Of a DNA stretch of 64,000 bases, positions 1-12,248 are shown in pieces. Made by a program: the position numbers and the translations under genes. Each line of letters opens with the position of its first letter. The stretch's first letter is position 1. Source of the DNA: Coptis chinensis (lineage: Eukaryota > Streptophyta > Magnoliopsida > Ranunculales > Ranunculaceae); NCBI GenBank assembly GCA_015680905.1, contig CM027382.1, forward strand, positions 17,333,501 to 17,397,500, written 5' to 3'. The notes beneath the pieces were generated by a model that saw only the letters and a program-made list of their open reading frames with translations, did no database searches and was not told where the DNA came from.

Positions 1-1846
1 TTAGCATTTGATTTGTCCATACAATTTACAACATAAAATGTAGCACAATTAAACAGTCCACAGTCCACAATCAAATCCCAAAAATCTAAAGTCCATGAAT
101 CTAAGTCCGTATATAATTGAATACTCATAAAAACCTATATATCTAAGTCTTATAAAAATTCTCCGATTGTTACGTACCCACATTTATATACTTTACACAC
201 TACTCACATCAAATCTTAATTAGATAATGACAAACAAAGTTATACAATATCAACAATATTTTATTACTACATTTGTCCATATTCTTAAATATGTGAAAAT
301 CTAGAAAAATTAACATTTCACAGTCAATGGTCAACGGTCAAAGTCAAAATCAAAGTCAACATGTCATTGTCAAAGTCAAACTGTCGTTTCCATGTTCGAC
401 AGGTTCAGGGTCATAGCCATGGTTCATGGCTAAGGGCAATGTGCATGGCTCATGGGATCATGACCAAGGTAATGGTTAAAGTCATGGTCCGGACCCAACT
501 AGCCAAGCCCAAACCCAAACCTTAGAACCCAAAAGTCTAAAACCAGCTTATTTATTCCACCTGACCCAATTGGGGACATAAGGACCAGCCTACATAAATT
601 AGAAACCGGCCCAAAGAAAACTAATAGATTATTGGCCCCAAACAAAACCAAACTAAGGTTTGGCCCCAACACAACTAATAGAGTTTTGGCCCAACCAAAA
701 CTTAACCATTTCAGCCCAAGTAACAAAAACCAAAAGGCTTTGGCCCAAAGCCCAAGCCCAAGCCGACCAACAGTTCTTCTTCCTCACCAGCTACCACCAC
801 CACCAGCCCAAATTTTCGGCCACCACAATCTCCACACACCACCCCTTTTTAACCAAGCGGTTTTGACCCAAATAAAAAACCAACCAACTTTAACAAAAGC
901 CCAACTCGATTTCCTATATTGCTAACCCTCCCCCCTTTGAATGGGATCTGGTCATCCGCTATTAACAAAACACCCAAGCTTCAACAGACCTACTGTCAAG
1001 CCCCCACTCAACCCTCAACAACCCATAACCACCCCATAACTAACATCACAACAATACCTTAAACAATTCAATAGGATTTCGTTCATGGTCAGGCGATTTA
1101 AATTCGCCATTTAACACCCTTACAAGCTCCAACTGCCCACCCACTCATCAAATCAACAATCCACATTCAATACTCTATACCCAACACTTCATAACAATAG
1201 GAGTTTAAAAACCATAACAAAACCAAGAGTTAAAAACTATGCAGGACGATTTCTGTCTCCTGGGCTTTATCTGCAATTAACGACCTCTACAAAGCTCCAA
1301 CAGTTCTATAAAATGTATCGACACCCCCACACACACAAGATCACAAGTATTTCAATTTTTCAATACAAATATTTACAGGAAAGAGGAAGAGGTTCGCGCC
1401 TCCATTGACATTCTTTTGAGCTTCAACAGTTCAAACAGTTTCAATAATAACCCAAAAACAATATACCAATATTTAACTAGTTTAATAATAACGAAACATG
1501 ATGAAGAAGAATGAACAATAAAACGATTTCTATATACCGGTGAAGTAGAAAAACTAACTACTCACCTGTATTAAAACTCAACTCGACGAATCCCTCATCG
1601 TCCGAATCGTCGCGCTCCAACGCTCGAGCAAACAAGCCGCCTCCATTTTTATTATATTTTATTCTCTAAAAATCCTATTCTCTAGAACAATGTGATTATA
1701 TACTTGGGTTTGAAACGCAAGCCCAATACAGACTCGGGCCCATAAATCAGGCCCGCGTATTCCAAATCCAATCCAGCGAATTTTAAATAACTAATTAAAT
1801 TAATTAATAAAATAAATAAATTCGTATTTTAAATACGGGCGTTACA
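1..1846 (-). mobile_element. Partial long LTR (first 1.85 kb, reverse orientation)
   Basis: Read on the minus strand, this begins at 1,846 with TGTAACGCCCG and matches, with indels, the first 1.8 kb of the 3,260-bp solo LTR at 37,786-41,045. Both share the start, a plant TATA segment and a block of repeated TTGAC motifs (here about 320-390). The right junction with LINE A lies at 1,846/1,847; the candidate target-duplication copy is TGTAT (1,847-1,851). The rest of the LTR lies outside the window, so solo LTR versus full element cannot be decided. No coding sequence is recognisable; ORFs inside are proline- and asparagine-rich chance frames. Confidence 0.85.
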
Positions 1847-1909
1847 TGTATGATCATATTCAATTGCTGGAAGATGGTAAATGATTGTTTCTGGAAACAA
1901 AAGACTCCA

Positions 1910-2320
1910 TTATGAATTATTAAGCCCCCTATCCAGTCTTTTTTGAATATTATCAGGTGCAATCCTCTTATTAGACCATGTGAAAGGGTACCCTTTAAAG
2001 CCTAAGTCAAGAAGTCCCAAATCTCTAATAATGGTAGAAGCCGGTTGACAATCATTTTGTTCAAAATGTTTTCCTCCAATACGTTCATCTGCTAAGAGTA
2101 TGATGTTAAGATCACTTATAATGAGAATTGTTATATTGGGAGGAATGTTTTGAATCTCTAATAGAATCCTTTGATTTCTTAATGTTTTGTATGGGCTGCC
2201 ATAAAAGAAATAGGCAGTCCAAGGAGGAGAGAGAGGTCCTAAGTTTACAGTGGCGGTGATGTGATGGAGGGAGAAAGTGAGAATAGAGAGAGTAATCCCA
2301 GATTTCCACATTAAGCACAA
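1910..2320 (-). pseudogene. LINE A ORF2 endonuclease fragment
   Basis: The 136-residue frame contains the pattern DLGFKGYPFTWSN followed by RLDRGLNN, the hallmark C-terminal half of the L1 apurinic-like (EEP) endonuclease, which nicks target DNA for target-primed reverse transcription. In this family the usual segment is GDFNEI; here it reads SDLNII, so a conserved acidic/Asn site is altered. The N-terminal catalytic half is poorly preserved and the downstream reverse transcriptase is cut off by the LTR junction at 1,846. Non-functional. Confidence 0.8.
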
Positions 2321-2911
2321 ACCCCCTGCTGTGTTAATCGGTGGGACATCAAAGAAATGGGGAAAATTTAGAAGATGATTAAAGTAGGATATAAAATTAG
2401 AAGTGACTTTTGTTTATGAAAGAAACAAAATATCAGGATTATATTATGTGTATTAACAAGATTAGTAAGATGTCTCATGGTTCCTGGATTCCCACACCCT
2501 CTACAATTCCAGTTGAGAATCCTCATCTATTCACTACTGGTGTCTGTTCTGGTACAGACACAAACCCAAAGGACACAACATTGTTCAAAATCATATCTTC
2601 TTGTTAACCATTCTATATCAGATGCATGAAAAATAAGTTGGACTCCTTTTGACCAGTCCATATCATAAATATCCCTAGGTAGTATCAACTGAAGAAACAA
2701 ATATATCCATTGTATCATATTGGTGTAGCACAATATATTCAATTTTTGGATAAAAGGCAACATGCTTGGTACTATAAAGTATGAATCTTATATTGTGTTG
2801 TTCCATATAAGAGGTGGAGGAAAAAAATATAAAAGCAAAATAATAATTATTGGAGGTAGTAGAATAGGAATTCATGCACAGACTAGACCATAGGATATAA
2901 TAAGTAACACA

Positions 2912-4800
2912 TTATCTAATTGATAACCAAGGAATCAGAATAATATAAAATGAATGATGTATTAGTAATAAATAGAGATAAAATTGTGAATGAGGGAGGA
3001 TATTGATATTGGAATGATGTGAGGTGGGTACCTGAACAACATTAATAGATAGAATCTTCCGATGCGAGGCATAAGATGCGATCAAAGCCTGGTCCATATC
3101 AGCCTCAAGTTCATCATTTAGATTGGTATTTACAGAGAAAGAGATTGTAATGGGATTGGCTTCAACAGATGTTTCTTCCATAACATCATTCATGATTTGG
3201 GTTTGTGGAGTAGATTCACCCACAATTGGAACCTCTTCCATAGAATGTTGGTTGTCTGTCCCTTGAGAGAGCAATATTTGATTCACCACCAGATTGGTGA
3301 TCATATCCTATACAAATTCCACATTTATGTCTTTCATATTGATTTTAGAGCTAAACGGAGCTTTCTTTCCGTGATCTTGGTGCGCTGGAAGTTGTATCTG
3401 TGTTATAGGGGTCTGAACTGAAGCAGATGCATGTTCATTGATAAAAAACGAAGTTTTCCTTTTCTTTGGAGGTATTTCATTCTGATCTTTGAGTTTTCCT
3501 TTCCACCTGCTTTTACGGCGGCCAGATTTGGTATTTGGGCCTTCATATACAGTTTGAGTCTGTTCCCCTTGATGTGGAATTTGATTGATTTTGGGTAAAG
3601 TTTGAGTTTTGATGATTTTTTTGTTGAGATCTGCATTTAGGGAATGTTGATTAAGTTCGGTGGTGGTTTCTATTGTGTGGTAAGGAGGGCATACGTATGG
3701 TAGGTTAATGATAAGATTTGGGTCAGGTATTGGGCTTTGAGGGAAAGAAATTATTGGTTGGCCCAATATAATACCTTGTGGGTTAGCCGTTTCCATGGGG
3801 ATAGCCTGAACCAGATCTATTTTGGTGAGTCCATGAACCAAATTTGGTAAGCATGTGTACCTCTCACCAGATGGAGAGATCTGAGATGATGTGTTTCCCA
3901 CTTGCACATCACGTGCTGCATTGATACTTCATTAGGTGACGTCAACAAGTGTGACACAATTCCTCCAAACAGTGCATTGAAATGGTTTCGAGCTTCATCT
4001 GTCATATTTGGCGGCGGAGGAGGAACTTCCACACCCACTAGTTTTGGTTGTGGTTGTTGATAGTACTCCACCTGCAAAGCACCCAGTTCCTGTATTTCAA
4101 CAGGAATCACGATATTTGTATTAGGAAGGTTACAATAGTAAGTGTCGTGTCTAATCTTGAAACATCTCTTGCATGAGTGGTAAGGCATTCCCACATAGAT
4201 GAAGGAGGTCCACACTGGTATATGATTGATTGTTTATACCATTACCTCTTGCCTAATAGGTTCCTTAATATTCACCTTCACTCGAGCTCGATACCCATCG
4301 ACATCTTTAGGAGTATTGTCAGTAGGATCCACTTCCAAAACCTTTCCAGCAACAGAAGCGATTTGTTCAATTATAATGGAGAGTTGATGTTCGAGAAGCA
4401 GTCCCATGAAGCCAATCCAGACGGGTGTGGTAGTAAAAAGAACTTTCGAAGGTGGGATATTTGGAGAGAAAGCCTTTAGAACTAGCAAATAACCTAAAAC
4501 TTGCCAAGGATGTTCCTTTATGATTTTGGCTTTGTCAGCTTCTTTTTCAAACCGAAATACAAAGAGATCTCCTTCAAGTACCACAATATCTAGTTTTTTT
4601 TTTAGGTTCCACTTTGAACAAACTACTCTTAATATTTCATTTGGATGGTGTGGGACATTAGAGATGAGCTTTCCAATAAGGGAAGTTGTCCACCTTGCTT
4701 GAGATTATAGTAGTAAGTCTCGTGGAATATCCATGATTTCTAAATCTTCTGGGTTACCAAGAACAAGAGATTGGTTTAAAGAGTGTGTTATGTGTTCCAT
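2912..4800 (-). pseudogene. LINE A ORF1 (DUF4283 + CCHC zinc knuckle)
   Basis: A probable start at about 4,800 (MEHITHSLNQ) leads, in one frame through TAA stops at about 4,705 and 4,232, into a DUF4283-type segment (HPWQVLGYLLVLKAF, TTTPVWIGFMGL; about 4,584-4,234). A zinc knuckle CKRCFKIRHDTYYC (CX2CX4HX4C, about 4,170) follows. The C-terminal half (3,907-2,912) is low-complexity, Gln/Pro/Lys-rich, in shifting frames. DUF4283 plus knuckle is the nucleic-acid-binding ORF1 of plant L1 elements. Two in-frame stops plus later frame changes show decay, although the frame between stops is well kept. Confidence 0.8.
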
Positions 4801-4999
4801 GATATATAGATCCAGATTAGGGGGTCGATGTTGTTGTTTAAATAACCAATAAGATATCAGAAAGATATTTGGTGAGGTACATTGGGATGATATAGTGTTG
4901 TAATTGTGAGTATTATGGGACATATGCATGGAAGCAATCATTTTGGTGGGCGGAAAGACAAAAGATGTGGAGATGTGATTCGATGGTTCAGGTGGTTTC

Positions 5000-6673
5000 T
5001 GACACTTCCCTCTTTTTTGTGTATGTAGATGTGGTATGGGTGATGTAGATAGATGATGGTCGTTGAACAAATAGAATCGTATCAAAACCTAATTATCCCT
5101 CAATAAGTAAAGGATGAGTAGGGTATCGTTCCACTTTTAAGTATATGTTTATATGAAGGACATGATTGGAAAGGGGGTTTGAGGGATTAAAAACTATTAT
5201 TATAGATATTGTAGATTCTAATGTTAAACTAAACTAAACTAAACTAACTAACTAAACTTATACTAAAACTAAGAATTGGAAATAGGGAGAGAATATGAGA
5301 GAGATAGATTCAAGAGATTCAAATCCACCAATGCTTTTGATTCAATGACCTTTTGCTTCATGTTGTTCTCCAAGTAGACTACAATCGGGCAATCGAATCG
5401 AAAGCCGATGCCCTCTTGGATGAAACATCGTTAACAATTAACTCTACTTAAGGTTGTTCATATATTCATATTACTAGTATCTTCTTTCCTTTTATGTGAG
5501 CTTGGGCAGCTATTCAATGAATCACCATCTAAGGCAAACACAAGGAATACTTCCCTTACTCTAAAACACTACACAATTAGAAGAAAAGTAGAGAATAATA
5601 GTATAATATTCAATTACAATAAATAAAACTCTATTCTAGCATTATATTCAATTGTAATAAATAAAAGCATGTTACTAGCAAATATTCAATTACAATAAAT
5701 AAAACCCTAAACTAGCATGATATTCAATTGTAATAAATAAAAACCTTAATCTATACTTCCATCCCCTGGTGTGGGCAATGGAACTAATAACTAAAAACAT
5801 AAAGAACTAACCTGATTGAAGAACACCATAAACCAGAAGAATCATTAAACCTTAAGCACCGGCTTCATCTCCTCCCTTGAAGGAGAAGATTAGCCTTCCA
5901 TATAGAAAGAAGAACACAAAGAACGAGAAGAAGAAGAGTTGAAGAACATAAGACTAGAAAGACTAATTTATTAAGACTCAGCTAGTTAAAACCGATCTTT
6001 TATTATTAATCTCTCTCTCTCAAGTTCGGAGACAAGAATATAAGTGAATTGAAAAATTACATGAGGCACTTAGGTCCTCTATTTATAGGGGTTACAATGA
6101 GCTCTAGAAGCATTCCAAACCGTCATTTGTTTCCTAATACAAATAGACTTCTTCCGAGTCCGACTTAGCCTTCAAAACGAGAAGGAATTGGCTACAAGAT
6201 GTCGATTCATGCGCCTCGACGCATTATTCATCGTCCCCAGACTTAATCAATGCATCTCGACGACGCTTTCGATTTATCGTCCGGATGCAATCAATGCGTC
6301 TGGACGCCGATACATGCATCCCCGCACGCTTCTTTTTCTTTCTATCCCTTCTATCCTTCTATCCTTTTATGGGCTTTGGTCCAAACAACGAATCCTTTGG
6401 CCTTGGGCTTCCAAATAGACTTTAAAATAGGTCCAAGTCGCATCTTTAATAGCTCACATTCCTTGGCCTTCTCCATGATTGTCCACGGGCCTCCCATGTG
6501 ATCTTTAATGTTCCGAATTGCTTCGTTTTACCCCATTTTCTCTAATATTCCACAAAACTCACTTTTTCTCCTGTAGAATCATAAAACATAACTTAAAAAT
6601 ACTATTAGTCCACTAAGATGGCTAAACAAGAGGCATAATCGAGGGTTAAATAACACTTTTTGAGCACTTATCA
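5000..6673 (-). mobile_element. Solo LTR inserted in LINE A
   Basis: Read on the minus strand this starts TGATAAGTGCTC (6,673) and ends GGAAGTGTCA (5,000). It is flanked by the perfect 5-bp duplication GTTTC at 4,995-4,999 and 6,674-6,678. A core promoter TATA segment (CCCTATAAATAGAGG, minus strand) lies near 6,077-6,091, and the downstream part is T-rich like a U5 region. No gag or pol sequence is present, so this is a solo LTR of about 1.67 kb left by recombination. The right end is secure; the left end rests on the target duplication. Confidence 0.75.
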
Positions 6674-7172
6674 GTTTCAAAAGTAAGGCTTTGGCTATTT
6701 CTGTGGGATTTTTACCTGATAGAATATTGAACTTGAGAATGAATGTTTGCTTGATGATCTTATGCTTCTCATTGGTAGAATCCTGTAAGCACATGTCAGA
6801 AGAAACAAAGAATGTTGGCATATATATGGTTAGAGAGTAAATATTCAGAGTAACTAGCTTTAGATAGATAAGGACTAACAAAAGATCTTGAGAATGATTG
6901 GACAGAAAAAAGAAAACTGACAAATTCATAAAGTTAGAAGATGAGGTACATGATTTTGATTTGGAAGTAAAGGTTTTGATTGGAAAAAAATGATAAACAA
7001 AAGAAAGATGTAAAGTTTTAACCAAGTTTTGAAATGATTGTGCCACCCTATCTGATTTAATGGATATTGTTGCTCTCAGATGATGCACTTTCGTTCCTCT
7101 ATCAACCTGGTGTAACTTTGCCTTCTTCCATGCATAAGATCTAATGAAAAGCTTCCTAGTATCATTAACCAT

Positions 7173-7309
7173 CCCTATCGCCTAACCATCCCTTCCGACC
7201 AGATCCAGGTCAACTCAGATCATATCCAGACCACACTACTCGGATTCACTACCTGGTTGGTAAGCGAGGTTGTTTTAGAGGTCCCCTACCCTTTTTCATT
7301 AAGTAAACA
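7173..7309. other. Short gap between LINE A and LINE B
   Basis: No ORF or structure stands out. A T-rich patch at about 7,288-7,298 may be the poly(A) tail of LINE B (minus strand) and would set its 3' end. Confidence 0.4.
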
Positions 7310-7316
7310 AAAGCTT

Positions 7317-7768
7317 TCAATTACATCTATCATATTCTCTCCCTATTGCATCCTCATATATAATATTCCTTACATCCTCTTCAAAGGAACTCGGCAACAT
7401 TTCAATACATCTTACATTTGGACAATTTTCCGCTAATGCATCAGCTAATTTGTTTACCTCTCTATAAATATGTTTTATAGAAAATAAAGTGAGTCTATGT
7501 TGCATTGCTTCGATGCTCTTGGTTAGTTTCTTCGCCTGCCATGGGTACTTTTTCTTCCTTATGAATGCTTCCACATTTTTGAGTTCGTCTGAGCTTCTAC
7601 CCTTCTGATATTGTACTTCTCGGCTAACTTAAGCCCTTGCTCCAGGCCTTACAATTCCACAAGAGCTATGTTGTTATACTTAGACCTCCCATGTGATGCT
7701 GCCACTACTGTTCCACTACTATCCCTCACCACTGCTGCCCATTGCCCCACTGTGCCTTGAACACTACC
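7317..7768 (-). pseudogene. LINE B RNase H domain
   Basis: Fragments WAAVVRDSSGTVVAASHGR, LKLAEKYNIRRVEAQTNSK and HIYREVNKLADALAE match the RVT_3 RNase H fold at the end of plant LINE ORF2, which removes RNA from RNA:DNA hybrids. The family motif around the second and third catalytic acids is usually VEAETDS; here it reads VEAQTNS, so the key Asp is Asn. There is also a TAA stop and a frame change around 7,575-7,650. Catalytically dead. Confidence 0.8.
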
Positions 7769-8890
7769 ATATATCTGTATTGAGTGTGTGATTTCCTTCC
7801 TCTGCCTTTGTCCACTTACATTTGACTGTTTTGTGTCGAATCCCCTTAATACCCCTGTGCCAAAGTTGCTTGAATCTTTCTTTTTTAGGTCCCTCCTCCA
7901 TTTTTACCTTAATTGCAAGTATTTTAGTATGTACATCCTTCAGAATTAGTTGACTTACCATTTGTGCTGTAGAGAATTTGTGATAAAAGCATCTGGAGTT
8001 TCTCTCTTTCCATGTCAAGTAGACAAACCTCGTGAAAAGCAGTCCTAATGCATCTTGATACCCTCCTTTAATTTCCCTTCACTTTTATTCAGGACCCAAT
8101 CCATCTCTTGCTGCCATGTTGGTTCTATTCCACTGTTGTACCCATCCCTCGCAAGTAAGCTTTCCCAAATCTCTCTGCCATACATGCATGTGAAGAACAG
8201 ATGTTCTTCTGTTTCAGTTCCCCTGTTGCATAGCACACACCCATCAAATGACACTACCTTCCATTCCTTCAGTTTCTGCAGCGTCTTCATTCCTTTTCTT
8301 AGCACTAGACACGTGATGAACGAGAATCTTGGTATTCTGTTCTTGAACTTAACCAAATTAGATTGTGCCCCATGCTACTCTGCCTTACTTGTCTTATGTT
8401 GTCGTAATTGTCCTTCATTTGGTACTCACCCCTTTTTGTCACCGTCTAGACCACTTCATCCTCTCTTGAGTGTATCTTTACCTCATCCTCGATACCTTGT
8501 GCTATTTCTGGGTAGCGAATCTTGAACTGTCATGGTATTTTCCACTGTCCATCTTGTATGAGGTTTGACACCTTTGCTCTGTTGCTACATACCGAATCAT
8601 ATAGGAATGCCATGCTAAAATTTTCTGCCAGAATCCCATTGACTTGTATTTTCCCCATTCCCAATCAAATGCATAGCTATAGCCCTTGCTTCATCTCTCT
8701 CTTTCAATATGTTTCTCCAACTCCACCAGTAATCCCCTGATATTTTCAAGCTCCAAAAGTTTCTCCCTTTTATCAAATTCTTTTGTACCCATTGTACCCA
8801 GAGAGTTTCCATATGCCTTAAGTTTGCTGCCCTATTGGTTGTAGATATACACCTTACCCCGAGCCCTCCTTCCTCATATGGGAAACACAC
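7764..8890 (-). pseudogene. LINE B connection and zf-RVT region
   Basis: 8,890-8,615 encodes EEGGLGVRCISTTNRAANLR, the conserved 'GGLGVR' step after the reverse transcriptase. 8,356-8,045 encodes the zinc-binding segment CVLCNRGTETEEHLFFTC (CX2C...HX4C), the zf-RVT domain of plant LINEs. 8,018-7,764 is the basic stretch TWKERNSRCFYHK leading to RNase H. Frames change between the blocks. Confidence 0.8.
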
Positions 8891-8976
8891 ATCTTCCTAG
8901 CTTATAAGTGCATGAGAGTTCCCTCCATCAGGGCTCACCCATAAGAAATTCCTACACATTCTATATATTCAACTCA

Positions 8977-10686
8977 TCACTGACTCTCTGTGGTAGCATG
9001 AATGCTGCTAACCAAAAAATACTCAGGTTGTTGATCACTGACTTGAGTAGTTGTAGTCGTCCTGCATAAGATAAATACTTTACCTTTCCAGCTCTGAATT
9101 CTCCTGGTTACATTTGTTATCAGTGGCATGCAGTCTGTATATGTCAGCCTAGTGGTGATAAGTGGAAGCCCTAAGTACTTCACTGGCAGTGTACCTTGAG
9201 TAAACTGAATAACCTGCCTTGCTGCCTCACAAAGCCTTTCATCCATACTTGTGCAAAACAATTGACTCTTCTCGATATTTTCTTCAAGCCCTATGCAACC
9301 ACTGAATGAGTTCAGAGTATCCCTTAGTGTCATGACTGTCATCTCATCTCCATGCATGAATACAATAAGGTCATCCGCAAATGACAAGTTTGTTATCACT
9401 GGGTCACGACATCTTTGGTGCAGCTTGTAGTCTCCTACTGTAACACTATGCATCATAAGTTCCGAGAACATCTCCATAACCAGTACAAATGGGTATGGCG
9501 ACATTGGATCACCCTGTCGTATACCTTTATTCCCTTTAAAATACCCATGGGGGGCTCCCTTGATCATGATATAGTAGTGTGCATCCTGTATACAATCCAT
9601 TACCCATGCCACAAACTTATTGGGCATTCCAACTCTCTTGAGTGCAAATTCCACTGCTTTCCATCTCACCGAGTCATAAGATTTTCTCAAATCAATCTTT
9701 GCTGCCATCCTAGGTGGCTGCTCATTTATGTGATAGTTATGTAGGAGCTCATGGGTTAGCAAAATATTATCTTGTATGCTTCTACCTGATATAAATGCTG
9801 ATTGACATGGAGAGATAATCATGGGCATAATGTGCTTCAGCCTTGCTGTCATTATCTTGGTTATGCATTTGTGCACCACGCTGCAACATGCTATTGGCCT
9901 GTACTCACTCATGGATGCAAGACTGAGATTCTTAGGCACCAGTGTTACACAAGTGGAATTGACTTCACTTAGTAGCCTACCTAACACAAAGAAGTTTTTT
10001 ATTGCTTTGACAAAATCATCCCCCACTATTCTCTATGCAGTCTTGAAGAAGTGTGCACCAAACCCATCACCACCTGATGCTTTGTCACTATCAATCCTCG
10101 AAACTACTTCCACAATTTCATCTCTAGTCACCTCTTGTTCTAAGCTCTCTTTCATATCCATACTAATCTGATTCCTTTCCGGCATACCATCAAACACAGT
10201 AAAATCTAGTGTATTGAGCCTATCAGGACTGTAGAGGTTCTTATAGTACTCTACGCATTCTCTGCCTATCTCATCTGTGTCCTTTATCACCTTGTCCCTT
10301 GCATCCCTTAGACATGTTATTTTATTCATCATTCTTCTTGTCTGGATAGACTTGAAGAAATAAGTGGTGTTGTCATCCCCTAACACAATCACTTGATCTC
10401 TTGATTTTTGTTTTTGGAATGCTTCCTCATGCATTGATGCCTTTACATACCCAGCAATTGCCTCCCTTTCCACTTGGATTAAGTGTTCATCCAATGGTGT
10501 ATGTTGCAGCTTGTCATGTACCTCTGCCATTCTCTTTTTCTCTTTGTCTAGTCTGTTCACCACATTGCCTACTTTGTCTCTGTTCCACTCTATAAGTGCC
10601 CCCTTTGTGACTTTCAGTTTTTTCATATGTATGTACATCGGGTTCCCAACTACTAGTGTAGCCCATGCTCTCTGTATGACAACCAT
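8977..10686 (-). pseudogene. LINE B reverse transcriptase
   Basis: The 349-residue core (10,026-8,977) has the L1 blocks SEYRPIACCSVVHKCITKI, AFISGRSIQDNILL, KIDLRKSYDSVRW (family usually DLRKAYD), GIRQGDPMSP and the active-site loop LSFADDLIVF (FADD catalytic Asp pair intact). The upstream frame (10,686-10,033) is the linker ending DKASGGDGFGAHFFKTA, followed by a stop before the core. Target-primed reverse transcription is the family role. The separation into two frames makes it a pseudogene despite an intact catalytic loop. Confidence 0.9.
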
Positions 10687-10912
10687 ATATCCCTCTTCCT
10701 TGGACTAGAAATTGAAATACCTGAATGATCTTTTTCTCTGATTCTTCTGTGTTAAAGAGTATACTACTATAGAGGAGTGGTTTGAAGTCGCCCCTGGGTT
10801 CATGAAATCAGCCTCATAATCATTATATTCCTCCACCCATTCCGCATTCACCATCACCCTATCCAGTTTGCACCACACCCTATTATCTTGCTTATTGTTC
10901 CATGTGAGGTAG

Positions 10913-11400
10913 TTACCCCTGAAACCTTAGGTCCACCAACCCAACAATGGATGTACATTCCAATAGATCAGCAAATTGGTTTGGCCTTATTGTGTTCCCT
11001 CCCACCTTCGATCTCTTGTGAATCCATGATGGAATTGAAATCCCCGGTACCATCCATGGCACTTGGATACTATTAGACATGTCTATCAAGTCATTCCACA
11101 CTCTTCTCCTTACTCTATAGTCCGTACTAGCATACAATACTGTGATCACTAGAGTTTTCCCATCATTCATTGCTAAATCGAGACTTATATATTGTAAGTC
11201 CCTCTTTATATTGATTATTGTACATATAATTGGATCATAGCATATCCAAATCTTGCCCGAGTCATTCAACAGGTAATTATGCACAATATCCCATCTTGGA
11301 ACCACCTAGTTTCTTATTGCATCCATGTCCTGTTGTTTCACTCTGGTATCCAGTAACCCAAATAAACTAATGTCAAACTTCCTAATTAACTCCTTCACTT
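10913..11400 (-). pseudogene. LINE B endonuclease fragment
   Basis: Minus-strand reading gives KELIRKFDISLFGLLDTRVK (about 11,390-11,330), a stop, then WDIVHNYLLNDSGKIWICYD and ISLDLAMNDGKTLVITVLYA (11,305-10,913). These are the early blocks of the L1 EEP endonuclease. The GDFN catalytic block is degraded (it reads VPGISIP). Confidence 0.75.
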
Positions 11401-11415
11401 CCGTGTGCTTGAACC

Positions 11416-11733
11416 CTATAAAACTATAAAACCGAAAACTATAATTTCACTTCACTTCAAATCGAAAACTATAAAATCAATTAAATCCTAAATTAAATCA
11501 ATTAATTTCAACCACACAATTGATAAACATATACAAAATTAATCATAAATATTACTAAAATACCATCTTATCGGTTCGGTGGAGGGCAAATCCGAAACCA
11601 AACCAATATCTTATTGGTTCGGTTCGGTTTCGAGTAAGTGGAGGACAAACCAAATTATCAAAACCCAAACCGTTTTTTATCGGTTTGGTTTGGGTCAGTT
11701 ATCGGATTATTGAAACCCATTGACAGCCCTAAG
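11416..11733. repeat. AT-rich repeat with hAT-like terminus (MITE relic)
   Basis: The stretch contains repeated GGTTCGGTT/ACCGAACC-type motifs and ends with TTGACAGCCCTA, the inverse of TAGGGCTGTCAA, a terminus commonly seen in plant hAT-type MITEs. A matching left terminus was not found, so the 5' end is missing or diverged. Confidence 0.4.
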
Positions 11734-11804
11734 AGAGAATGTGTGAGAAAGCAGTACCCCTCCTCTTTGTCCATGGTAAAAATCTTCACGTATGTTGGAT
11801 GCCA

Positions 11805-11813
11805 TAACTTAAT
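11805..11813. repeat. 9-bp target duplication of the MULE, left copy
   Basis: TAACTTAAT directly precedes the left terminal inverted repeat and is repeated without change at 17,259-17,267 directly after the right one. Nine bases is the standard Mutator-superfamily target-site length. Confidence 0.95.
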
Positions 11814-12020
11814 GAGCCCGGCTATCCCAGGGATATCCTCATGAGGACGCCTGGTGGACACCGTAGGATGCTAACACATCTCAAAAAAAAAGACCAAGCC
11901 CAAAAAATAAACTATTAACCGATAGAAAAAAGTCTAACAAAAAAAAATAAAACCCAAATAACTAAAACTCTCATAGAGTAACCCTTCACCACTTCTCCGA
12001 TCATCTTCTTCTCACCTCCT
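11814..12020. repeat. MULE left terminal inverted repeat
   Basis: About 200 bp, inverse of 17,050-17,258. The outermost block includes the near-palindrome ATCCTCATGAGGA and is followed by A-rich and T-rich runs. In Mutator elements the TIR holds transposase-binding sites and the promoter of the transposase; here it lies just upstream of the transposase reading frame. Confidence 0.9.
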
Positions 12021-12248
12021 TTTTCTCAAAATCTCGACGGAATAAAAAAAAACAAATGTAAGGGTCTTATTATTATTTGAATATAAAATGTTTGCTTCCT
12101 TTTTTTATAATAACATTTTGGGCTTATTATTTTTTTTTTCTCATGGCATTGTCGTTGGTCATGTATATTTAAGTGAACTTGATAATGGTGGGTTTTAATG
12201 TTATAACTTTGTGAATGTGTACCTTTTCAAGTGGCATAGAAGACATTA

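Larger units (their letters stand above)
1847..7172 (-). mobile_element. LINE A: plant L1-type retrotransposon, 5' part, interrupted
   Basis: Minus-strand LINE remains. Going from high to low coordinate: likely 5' leader (7,172-6,674), an interrupting solo LTR (6,673-5,000), ORF1 with a DUF4283-like domain and a zinc knuckle (about 4,800-2,912), then the start of ORF2 with the endonuclease domain (2,320-1,910). The reverse transcriptase is not present because another LTR joins at 1,846. ORF1 and ORF2 carry stops and frame breaks, so the copy is dead. The DUF4283 plus CX2CX4HX4C arrangement is typical of plant L1 ORF1 proteins. Confidence 0.85.
7310..11415 (-). mobile_element. LINE B: L1-type retrotransposon with RNase H, 5'-truncated
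   Basis: Minus-strand ORF2 remains in the order endonuclease (11,400-10,913), linker and start of reverse transcriptase (10,686-10,033), reverse transcriptase core (10,026-8,977), thumb/connection (8,890-8,615), zinc-binding zf-RVT (8,356-8,045) and RNase H (7,768-7,317). This is the order of plant L1 ORF2. No ORF1 is seen; the 5' edge lies near 11,415, where endonuclease coding gives way to an AT-rich repeat. Several stops and frame changes separate the domains, so the copy is dead. Confidence 0.9.

Noticed and set aside
5222-5260. AAACT/AACTA short repeats as telomere-like DNA
   Set aside because: The motif is not the plant telomere repeat and is only about seven units inside an LTR.
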